In this document: positions 57,883 to 64,000 of the stretch, in pieces
How positions within the stretch are numbered: position 1 is the stretch's first letter
Layout: each line of letters opens with the position of its first letter
Origin: Variovorax sp. 54
GTDB lineage: Bacteria > Pseudomonadota > Gammaproteobacteria > Burkholderiales > Burkholderiaceae_C
Assembly (NCBI RefSeq): GCF_002754375.1
Contig: NZ_PEFF01000001.1
Coordinates: forward strand, 124,001 to 188,000
Direction of reading: 5' to 3'
DNA: 64,000 nt
Program-made: the position numbers and the translations under genes
Notes under the pieces: model-generated
Databases searched by the model: none
Told to the model about the DNA's origin: nothing
Seen by the model: only the letters and a program-made list of their open reading frames with translations

Positions 57883-58577
57883 TGGGGCAGTCTTTCGGGA
57901 ACGATGCACGAGAGCACCAGTTCGTTGAGTTGTCGGGCCTGGGGCCGCTGCAGCAGCGGCACGCCCAGCGTCGAGATGCGCCGCGGCAGCTTGCGGCGCA
58001 GGCGATGCAGCACCGCCTCGCCTTCGGCGGCAGCCAGGCCCAGCAGCAGGCGGTGGCCCCGGTCGACGACCACCCGGCCCGTGGCCAGGGGCCGCTGCTG
58101 CAGCGCGGCGTTGTCCATGTGCAGCTCGGTGAGCTGCGGCACGCGGTCGAGCACGAAGTCCACCGCATCGGCGTCGAAGCGGCGGGCCTGGCGGCGGATC
58201 TGCGCGCCCGCGCCGCCGCGTTGCCTGAAGAGCGGCAGGTGCACGCAGAACCCAAGGTACACAGCGAGCCGGCGCAATGCGGTGGCGTCGAGCAGCGCCA
58301 GGCGCTTGAGGCGCGCGTCGAAGTTGTAGTCGGCGCTGGGCTCGCCCACCGGTCCCTGTTCGCGCCGCAGCTGGTTGGCGAGCACCGCGCGCCCGCCCTC
58401 GCCCAGCCGCGCCAGGCTGCGGTGGCGGGCCGGCCAGTGGGCAGGCAGCCAGCTCGGATGGAGGTCGGCCTCGGGGTGCAGGTTGAAGCGCATCACCAGG
58501 CGCACGAGGTCCATCGGGCCGTGCGCAACTTGCGCGGCCTGCGGCGTGTCGGGTGCAGTGACGGGTGATGCGGGCAT
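57864..58577 (-). CDS. sctK: Type III secretion sorting-platform protein SctK (HrpB4-like)
   Basis: 237 residues between sctJ and sctL. RFNLHPEADLHPSWLPAHWPARHR near the start and the Leu/Arg-rich C-terminus ending [11 protein letters not shown] are consistent with YscK/HrpB4. The family is poorly conserved; identity rests mostly on position and size. Six bases separate it from sctJ. Confidence 0.82.
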   Translation of the reverse strand: MPASPVTAPDTPQAAQVAHGPMDLVRLVMRFNLHPEADLHPSWLPAHWPARHRSLARLGEGGRAVLANQLRREQGPVGEPSADYNFDARLKRLALLDATALRRLAVYLGFCVHLPLFRQRGGAGAQIRRQARRFDADAVDFVLDRVPQLTELHMDNAALQQRPLATGRVVVDRGHRLLLGLAAAEGEAVLHRLRRKLPRRISTLGVPLLQRPQARQLNELVLSCIVPERLPQWDWLF

Positions 58578-58583
58578 CGGCGG

Positions 58584-59393
58584 TCAGCGCCTGAACACCT
58601 GGCGGCGCGTCCAGCTGCGCCAGTCCAGCCCCTGCCGGCGCAGCAGCGTGGGCAGCACCATCAGGCAGACCGCAGCCACCAGCAGCAGGCCCAGCAGCAC
58701 CATCGCCGTCGAGGTCGAAAACAGGCCCAGCACCATCGGCTGGCCCCGACCGCCCTCGCCGCCCGGCGCCACCGCCGCGGGCTTGCGTGCCTCGAACAGC
58801 GACAGCGACACCTGGTCGTGCGTGAGGCCTTCGATGCTGTGCGCCACCATGTCCTTCACGGCCGGCGCCAGCAGGCGGATGTCCACGTCGGGCCGGTGCT
58901 TGATGAACACCGCCGCCGACGAGGGGCGCAGCTTCTCGCTCAGCGGATCGTTGGCCGGAATCACCACGTGCACGCGCGCCGACACCACGCCGTCGACATG
59001 GCGCAGCGTCTGCGACAGCTCCTGCGAGATGGCGTAGATGTAGCGCATGCGTTCCTCGGAAGGCGTGGACACCAGGCCCTGCTTCTGGAACACCTCGCCC
59101 ATGGTGGCGAAGCGCTCGTTGGGCAGGCCCTGTGCGCGCAGCACATCGAGCGCGGCGCCCATGCGGCCTTCGTCGACCTCGACCTGCCAGTTGCTGCCTT
59201 CCACGCGGCTCTTGGACGCGTCGATGCCTTCGGCCGACAGCGCGGCGACGATCTCGTTGGCCTCCTGCTCGTTGAGGCTGGAATACAGGCCGACCTTGCA
59301 GCCGCCCAGCGCCAGCAACAGGGCCAGCGCCGCGAGCCATCGGCCGCGACGCGAAAAAACGGAAAGAGAAAGGGGGTGACGCAGCGGGTTCAC
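58584..59393 (-). CDS. sctJ: Type III secretion inner-ring lipoprotein SctJ
   Basis: 269 residues, YscJ/HrcJ family. Lipobox LALGGC (signal about 1-32), then the ring-building motif KVGLYSSLNEQEANEIVAAL, PNERFATMGEVFQKQGLVSTPSEERMRYIYAISQELSQTL and ARVHVVIP. A C-terminal membrane helix (VLLGLLLVAAVCLMVLP) is followed by a basic tail. Seven bases after sctI. Confidence 0.96.
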   Translation of the reverse strand: MNPLRHPLSLSVFSRRGRWLAALALLLALGGCKVGLYSSLNEQEANEIVAALSAEGIDASKSRVEGSNWQVEVDEGRMGAALDVLRAQGLPNERFATMGEVFQKQGLVSTPSEERMRYIYAISQELSQTLRHVDGVVSARVHVVIPANDPLSEKLRPSSAAVFIKHRPDVDIRLLAPAVKDMVAHSIEGLTHDQVSLSLFEARKPAAVAPGGEGGRGQPMVLGLFSTSTAMVLLGLLLVAAVCLMVLPTLLRRQGLDWRSWTRRQVFRR

Positions 59394-59400
59394 GGCATCC

Positions 59401-59814
59401 TCATTGCTGGTTCTTCAGCAAGGTGCCGAACAGGCTGGTGGCGGCGCTCGCCAGGCCCGTGGAGATGTGCATCTTCGCGAACATGGTGTGGGCCTCCATC
59501 GAGTGGTCGGTCATCGCGAACATGGTCTTGATGGGGTCAGACATGTCGATCGACTCCAGCATGCTGCGGCGCATTTCCTCGTAGGAGCGCACGTTGCCCG
59601 AGAACTGCGCCGCCAGCGCCTTGGCGGCGTCGCCGAGCGCACTGGGCGCGGCCACGGAAGACGGCGGCGCCTGCACGCCCTGCATCATGTTGGCGAACAT
59701 CCGGGTCTCGCCCGGATCGAAGCGCGAAGCGTTGGCGGCCTGCTGCGATGCTGCCGGCCCGGACACGTCGGCCGGTGGCGCGCCCGCAGCGACCAGCGCG
59801 GTGGGATCGGTCAT
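59401..59814 (-). CDS. sctI: Type III secretion inner rod protein SctI (HrpB2-like)
   Basis: 137 residues. The C-terminal half (MRRSMLESIDMSDPIKTMFAMTDHSMEAHTMFAKMHISTGLASAATSLFGTLLKNQQ) has the amphipathic helix and terminal TLLKNQQ seen in HrpB2/YscI rods. A strong Shine-Dalgarno (aggaggtg) lies five bases upstream. Placement directly before sctJ is universal. Confidence 0.88.
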   Translation of the reverse strand: MTDPTALVAAGAPPADVSGPAASQQAANASRFDPGETRMFANMMQGVQAPPSSVAAPSALGDAAKALAAQFSGNVRSYEEMRRSMLESIDMSDPIKTMFAMTDHSMEAHTMFAKMHISTGLASAATSLFGTLLKNQQ

Positions 59815-59869
59815 GGTTCACCTCCTGGGGAAAAGGCCGCGCGATGCACCGGGCACCGCGCGGACCTGC

Positions 59870-60076
59870 TTACGAGGACTTGGCCGACTGGCGGATGTCG
59901 TTGCCGGTGGACTTGGCCACCTCGCCGCCCGCGGCGCTCGCACCGTTGACCGTGTGCGCGGTGGAAGCCGCGCCCTGGATGCTGGTGGAAGCGGCCATGC
60001 TGGCCGACATCAGCCGGGCGTTGTCCGCCGCGGCCTGGTTCATCTGCTGGATAGAGCTGTCAACTGCGCCTGCCAT
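59870..60076 (-). CDS. 68-residue small protein, candidate needle/pilus subunit
   Basis: Ala/Ser-rich helical peptide (MAGAVDSSIQQMNQAAADNARLM... ending NDIRQSAKSS), no Cys, no membrane helix. A strong Shine-Dalgarno (aggag, six bases from ATG) supports expression. It lies between sctD and sctI, where needle, pilin or HrpB1-like genes are found in T3SS loci. It lacks recognisable SctF motifs, so calling it the needle or pilus protein is inference from size, composition and position. Confidence 0.7.
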   Translation of the reverse strand: MAGAVDSSIQQMNQAAADNARLMSASMAASTSIQGAASTAHTVNGASAAGGEVAKSTGNDIRQSAKSS

Positions 60077-60217
60077 ATGTATCTCCTGGTCAAGTGGAAC
60101 GATTCACGAGGGTTGAAGCGCTCCGTCCCGGCGGGACGAAGCCATTCCACGCGGCGCACGAACGCGTCGCCGCATGAAATCCGGGGTGCGCGTGATGGCG
60201 GTGTGCGTGCCATGCCG
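60077..60217 (-). promoter_or_regulatory. Structured leader between sctD and the 68-residue gene
   Basis: 141 bases containing nested complementary segments: outer gtggaa (60094-60099) / ttccac (60145-60150) and inner cgtcc / ggacg around 60124-60138. It may stabilise or separately regulate the mRNA of the small gene and sctI onward. No plant-inducible-promoter box (ttcgc-N15-ttcgc) was seen. Confidence 0.4.
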
Positions 60218-61429
60218 TCATCTCGCGCGTCTGTTGTTGTGGTTGCCGGTGTCGGGCACGCCGCCGCTGAGCACCAGGCCGTCGGCGTCGATGCGCTTGA
60301 GCTCGGCGCCCGAGCGCAGCACCGAGCCTTCGTAGTAGCGGTTGCCGTTCGACAGCTGGATGTGGCGCAGGCCGTTGCCGTCCTCGGTGATGCTCACCAT
60401 GCGCGCGGGCAACACGCTCTGCCAGCCGTCCCACTGGGCGCGAATGTCGGGCTCCTTGGCCTCGGCGGCGGGCTTCTCGCGGTACTGCACCTTGTCGGAC
60501 ACGAGCACCGAGGGATGCAGGTCTTCGCTCAGGCGGCGGATCTTCTGGCGCACCGAGGCGTCTTCCACCGTGCCGGACAGCACCAGCCGGCCCTGCCCCG
60601 TGTAGGTGACGGCCACGCCGGGGTCGGCCACGTAGCGGCGCGCCTGCTCGACCATGTCCTCGGCCGAATGCACGTTGACGCTGACCTTGCTGCCGAAGGG
60701 CGCCATGGCCTGCTGCAGGGCCTGGCGGCGCTGCTTCGATTCCACGTACCCCTTCACGCCGAGCAGCCCGCCCTGCGCGGCCACCACCTCGACTTCGGGG
60801 AACGGCACGAGGGCCTTCTCCACCTCGGCCAGGTTGACGCTGCCCTTGGCGCGCGCACCCGCGCCCGCATCGCCCAGCGACACGGCGGCCAGCCCGATCA
60901 CGGCCAGCAAAGCCATCACGCCGCCCACCCAGTAGCCCAGGCGCCGCGACGACGGCGCGGGCTGACCCACCGGGGCGCCCTCGCCGGCCTGCGCCTCGCG
61001 GGCCGGGGCGAACATGCGGTCTTCGCGCGCGTTGACGGGGTAGCTGCGGTCGAGCTGGAAGTCGATCTGGCCCAGGCTCACGACATCGCCCGCCACCACG
61101 CTCTTGCGCGGCTGCTGCATCTCTTCGCCGTTGAGCCGCGCCGAGGCCGTGCCCAGGCGCTGCATCGACACCACCAGCTCGCCGACGGTGAAGGCCAGGT
61201 GGCGCGGCAGCACGTCGCCGCCGGGCAGCATCACTTCGCAATCGCCGCCCGAGCCCAGCACGTTGAGCCCGGGCTTGAGCGCGATGGTGCGGCCCTTCAC
61301 GGCACCGCTCAGGAAGCGCAGGCACCAGCCCTCGCCCAGGGCCGGACCGGGCCGCGGGTCTTGCGCTGCGTCGCCGTCGCTGCCGGCGTGACTGCTGTTG
61401 TCGAAGGACATGTCTTCGGTCTCGCGCAC
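60218..61429 (-). CDS. sctD: Type III secretion inner-membrane ring protein SctD
   Basis: 403 residues. The cytoplasmic FHA-like domain (residues about 30-130: LRFLSGAVKGRTIALKPGLNVLG, VMLPGGDVLPRHLAF) is followed by a membrane helix (YWVGGVMALLAVIGLAAVSL) and periplasmic ring-building repeats (GVKGYVESKQRRQALQQAM, LVLSGTVEDASVRQKI). The GTG at 61429 is preferred as start because gggagg lies six bases upstream; the ATG at 61411 lacks one. It starts two bases after the sctC stop. Confidence 0.92.
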   Translation of the reverse strand: MRETEDMSFDNSSHAGSDGDAAQDPRPGPALGEGWCLRFLSGAVKGRTIALKPGLNVLGSGGDCEVMLPGGDVLPRHLAFTVGELVVSMQRLGTASARLNGEEMQQPRKSVVAGDVVSLGQIDFQLDRSYPVNAREDRMFAPAREAQAGEGAPVGQPAPSSRRLGYWVGGVMALLAVIGLAAVSLGDAGAGARAKGSVNLAEVEKALVPFPEVEVVAAQGGLLGVKGYVESKQRRQALQQAMAPFGSKVSVNVHSAEDMVEQARRYVADPGVAVTYTGQGRLVLSGTVEDASVRQKIRRLSEDLHPSVLVSDKVQYREKPAAEAKEPDIRAQWDGWQSVLPARMVSITEDGNGLRHIQLSNGNRYYEGSVLRSGAELKRIDADGLVLSGGVPDTGNHNNRRAR

Positions 61430-61431
61430 GT

Positions 61432-63207
61432 TCAGCCTCCCACCGATGCAGGGGGCGGCAGCGGCAGCGTCGGCACGTTCGCCGTGGCGCCGGGCACCAC
61501 GAGGCGCGGCGTCAGCAGGTAGAAGCGTTCCATGTTGGCCTGCTTCTTCTCGGTCGAGCGGAAGAGCCCGCCGACGCCGGGGATGTCCTTCAGCAGCGGC
61601 ACGCCCGTGACGGCATTGGTCTTTTCTTCCGACGAGTAGCCGGCGATCAGCAGGCTCGAGCCCTCTTCCACCAGCGCCTGCGTGTTGACGGTGCGGCGGC
61701 GCACGATCGGGATCTTGTCGACCGACATCGGGCTGAGGTCGCCGTCGACGATGTCGATGGACATCATCACGCCGCGGCTGGCCTTCTCGTCGATGACCAG
61801 CGGCGTCACCCGCACGGCGGTGCCGGCGGTGATGCTGAACAGGCCTGCGTCCTGGAAGCCGTCCACCCGCACGTAGAACTCGCTCAGGTTCTCCAGCACG
61901 GCCTCGGTGTTGTCCAGCGTCATCACCTTGGGGCGGGCCACGAAGTTTGCATTGCCGTTGGTGGCCAGCGCCGTGACGCGGGCCAGCAGGTAGTTGCGCG
62001 CGCTGTTGCCGATGGCCGCGGTGAGCATGCCGCCCAACGGCGTGAGCGGGTTGCCCGTGCCGTCGAAGCTGCCGATCTGCCCGGCCTCGCTGCCCGTGCC
62101 GCCCCAGGTCAGCTGACCGCGGTCGCCGCGGCCGGTCTGGAAGTCGGCGTGCCGACCGTGCAAGCGCCAGTCGATGCCCAGGCTGCTGAGCGTGTCGGAG
62201 CTGATGTCCATGATGGTCACCTCGATCTCGACCAGGCGCGGGCGCACGTCCATCGATTCGATCAGCCGGGCGTACTGCGCCATCTTGTCGGGCATGTCGC
62301 GCACCAGCACGGCGTTCATGCGCGTGTCGGCCTGAAACTGCGGCAGCTCGCCGCCGACGATGCTCGACATGCCGCCCAATGTCGCGCCGTCGCTGCCGCC
62401 GCCTGCGCCGGCGATCTCGACCTTGGGCGCGTTGATGGTTTCGCCGCTGCGCAGCTTGATCTGCCGGTTCGGCCCGAGCGACATGCCGCCGGCCATGCCG
62501 CGGCCGCCGCTGCTGCCCGACGACGCATTGCCGGTGCTGCGACCGTAGAGGCTGCGCAGCACGTTGGCCACGCCGGGAATCACCGTGTCCTTGCCGGAGC
62601 GGTTGATGCGAAAGTCGGCGGCCCAGGCGTACTTGAGCGGGAACAGGCGGATCTCTGCGCCCTCGGCCATGGCGCTCTTCTGGTCGGCCAGCTTCACGGC
62701 CTGGCGCACCATCTCCACGTAGCGGCGCGGGCCGGTAACGTACACGCTGGCGTCGCGCTCGCTGATGCTCAGCGGGTAGCGTTCGTCGGAGATGTGCAGG
62801 CGCACCAGCGTCTCGGCGATGCGCCCCGCGTTCTCGCCGGCGATGGGCAGCACCTCGCTCTTGGCGTCGGCCGCCAGGTCGACGAAGAGGAAGGCGCCGT
62901 CGAAGTACCAGGTGAGCCCGTTCACCGAGCACACGCTGTTGAGAATGCCCAGCGCCGGCCCGGCGAACTTGCCGCTGATGACGCCGGCCACCTTGGGGTC
63001 GATCACCGCCGTGACGTTCTGCGACGACGCCAGCTCGCGCAGGAAGTCGGGCAAGGGCTTCTCGTTGGCGACGATCTGGAACGGCCGGTTGTGCCAGCGC
63101 AGCTCGGCGGCCTGGCTGTGCGGGTGCGCGGCCAGCAGCACCAGCGCGGCGCAGCCGAACAGCAGGAAGGCCCGTTGGCGCAGCAGGTGCAGGTGCGCGG
63201 CGATCAC
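61432..63207 (-). CDS. sctC: Type III secretion outer-membrane secretin SctC
   Basis: 591 residues starting at a GTG that overlaps the sctS stop. Signal peptide (HLLRQRAFLLFGCAALVLLAA), N0/N1 domains (FQIVANEKPLPDFLRELASSQNVTAVIDPKVAGVISGKF, RYVEMVRQAVKLADQ) and the secretin core (RMNAVLVRDMPDKMAQYARLIESMDVRPRLVEIEVTIMDI, VNTQALVEEGSSLLIAGYSSEEK, GVPLLKDIPGVGGLFRS) are all present. A Gly/Ser-rich insert at about 235-270 is notable. It forms the outer-membrane ring. Confidence 0.96.
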   Translation of the reverse strand: MIAAHLHLLRQRAFLLFGCAALVLLAAHPHSQAAELRWHNRPFQIVANEKPLPDFLRELASSQNVTAVIDPKVAGVISGKFAGPALGILNSVCSVNGLTWYFDGAFLFVDLAADAKSEVLPIAGENAGRIAETLVRLHISDERYPLSISERDASVYVTGPRRYVEMVRQAVKLADQKSAMAEGAEIRLFPLKYAWAADFRINRSGKDTVIPGVANVLRSLYGRSTGNASSGSSGGRGMAGGMSLGPNRQIKLRSGETINAPKVEIAGAGGGSDGATLGGMSSIVGGELPQFQADTRMNAVLVRDMPDKMAQYARLIESMDVRPRLVEIEVTIMDISSDTLSSLGIDWRLHGRHADFQTGRGDRGQLTWGGTGSEAGQIGSFDGTGNPLTPLGGMLTAAIGNSARNYLLARVTALATNGNANFVARPKVMTLDNTEAVLENLSEFYVRVDGFQDAGLFSITAGTAVRVTPLVIDEKASRGVMMSIDIVDGDLSPMSVDKIPIVRRRTVNTQALVEEGSSLLIAGYSSEEKTNAVTGVPLLKDIPGVGGLFRSTEKKQANMERFYLLTPRLVVPGATANVPTLPLPPPASVGG

Positions 63208-63470
63208 GGCAAGGAACTCAGTGTCTGCAAGGCGCGTTCGGCGAAGCGCATCACGTCGCGCCCCAGCCAGCCGGCCGTGGCGATGATCGCCACCATCACC
63301 GCAATCAGCCGGATCGACTGGCCGATGCTCTGGTCCTGCACCTGCGTCACGGCCTGCAGCACCGCCACCACCAGGGCCGTGAGCGTGGCCACCGCCACCA
63401 CCGGCAACGAGATCCACAGCACGAGGAGCAGCCCCTCGCGCGTGATGTCCAGGATGTTCTGCGGTGTCAT
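63204..63470 (-). CDS. sctS: Type III secretion export apparatus protein SctS
   Basis: 88 residues, FliQ/YscS/HrcS family, two membrane helices. ILDITREGLLLVLWISLPVVAVATLTALVVAVLQAVTQVQDQSI is the family core. Unusually it stands between sctV and sctC instead of next to sctR and sctT. GTGA overlap with sctC. Confidence 0.95.
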   Translation of the reverse strand: MTPQNILDITREGLLLVLWISLPVVAVATLTALVVAVLQAVTQVQDQSIGQSIRLIAVMVAIIATAGWLGRDVMRFAERALQTLSSLP

Positions 63471-63512
63471 GGTGCTTCTTGGGGAGTGCCACGGAAGGCA
63501 AGGAAAAGTTCA

Positions 63513-64000
63513 TCAATGGGCTTGCGGATTCGTGACCCAGCCCACCGGCTGCAGGGCCACGTCTTCGTCGACTTCCTGGTAGGACAACACGGGCAGCAGC
63601 GGCGCCACCGGCTCGATCAGCGTCTTGATGTAGCGGCGCACGTCCGACGAGGCGATGGCGACCACGCGCGTCGCGGCCGAGCCGAGGATGCGGCGCACCT
63701 GCTCGCGGATGTCCTGCGTGACGGCCGGGCTCAGCAGCAGCAGGTTGCCGCGCGGTGAACGTTCGATGGCGTTCTGCACGCGCTCCAGCAGGCTGGACTC
63801 GAACAGGATGGCTTCGAGCTGACGGTTCGGCCCCACGTAGCGGCTGGTGATGTAGCGGCCCAGGTCGATGCGCACCAGCTCGGTCAGCGCGATGGCGTCC
63901 TGCTCCTTCGGCGCCCAGATCGCGAGGCACTCGAAGATGGCGTGCAGATTGCGGATCGGAATGCCCTCCTGCAGCAGCCGGCGCAGCACCTCGGCGATGC
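63513..64000 (-). CDS. sctV: Type III secretion export gate SctV (C-terminal part)
   Basis: Open to the right edge; only the last ~162 residues are present. They match the cytoplasmic nonamer-ring domain of SctV/FlhA: RRLLQEGIPIRNLHAIFECLAIWAPKEQDAIALTELVRIDLGRYI, PRGNLLLLSPAVTQDIREQV and the ending LPVLSYQEVDEDVALQPVGWV. The membrane part and start lie outside the window. The gene ends 42 bases before sctS. Confidence 0.93.
   Translation of the reverse strand, partial: IAEVLRRLLQEGIPIRNLHAIFECLAIWAPKEQDAIALTELVRIDLGRYITSRYVGPNRQLEAILFESSLLERVQNAIERSPRGNLLLLSPAVTQDIREQVRRILGSAATRVVAIASSDVRRYIKTLIEPVAPLLPVLSYQEVDEDVALQPVGWVTNPQAH

Noticed and set aside
60218..62932. sctD as part of a 904-codon frame extending into sctC
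   Set aside because: The extension is out of frame with sctC, which has clear secretin motifs in its own frame; sctD homology begins only at about 61411.

Overview
The window is high-GC, densely packed bacterial chromosome with frequent ATGA/GTGA start-stop overlaps. Gene content and order (dapC-dapD-pilU-dapE-prmB, pepA-holC, lptF-lptG, a CysB-type regulator beside cbiX, an Hrp-like type III secretion locus) fit a betaproteobacterium of the order Burkholderiales, most likely Comamonadaceae close to Variovorax or Acidovorax. No rRNA, tRNA, IS element or CRISPR array was recognised. The species assignment is inferred from gene content, not from a search.

Region 1 (1-6.9 kb) is a signalling island: a hybrid BvgS/BarA-type kinase with HPt domain (cut by the left edge), an intact NarL-type response regulator, a second NarL-type regulator on the other strand that has lost the start of its receiver domain, an orphan PapD-like fimbrial chaperone, a REC-EAL regulator whose EAL domain stops at the chaperone leader, and a single-domain receiver. 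The parts list (hybrid kinase + LuxR-type regulator + EAL regulator + fimbrial chaperone) resembles the Roc/Sad control circuit of Pseudomonas cup fimbriae. Usher, pilin and adhesin genes are absent and two genes are cut, so it looks like a collapsed locus.

Region 2 (7-34.5 kb) is mostly conserved core genome: a branched-chain amino acid binding lipoprotein, holC-pepA, lptFG, cbiX, cysB-like regulator, aminotransferase, small membrane proteins, hrpA, argA, a LysE exporter, the lysine/diaminopimelate genes dapC, dapD and dapE with pilU between dapD and dapE, prmB and a YheS-type ABC-F ATPase. The outlier is a soluble AAA+ ATPase fused to an FtsH-type M41 zinc peptidase (21.1-23.1 kb).

Region 3 (34.5-38.6 kb) is regulatory and accessory: a divergent Cro-like/CI-like (LexA-fold, self-cleaving) pair around a clear inverted-repeat operator, a 540-base stretch with two structured, terminator-ended candidate small RNAs, a small unknown gene, a LuxR solo and an AraC-type regulator.

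Region 4 (38.6-45.2 kb, minus strand) encodes a TctDE-like two-component system followed by an AfuABC-like ABC importer.

Region 5 (45.3-64 kb, minus strand) is a type III secretion gene cluster read from the right edge leftward: sctV (partial), sctS, sctC, sctD, a 68-residue gene (needle/pilin candidate), sctI, sctJ, sctK, sctL, sctN, sctO, sctT, sctU, then a 2732-residue protein. The sctI-J-K-L-N-O-T order matches the hrpB operon of Hrp2 systems. SctU lacks the NPTH autocleavage motif. The giant protein carries a coiled-coil head, hydrophobic segments, an internal Cys-His-Asp papain-fold toxin-like domain, a Pro/Thr/Ser linker and a LysM-like tail. It is the strongest candidate here for an undescribed system.
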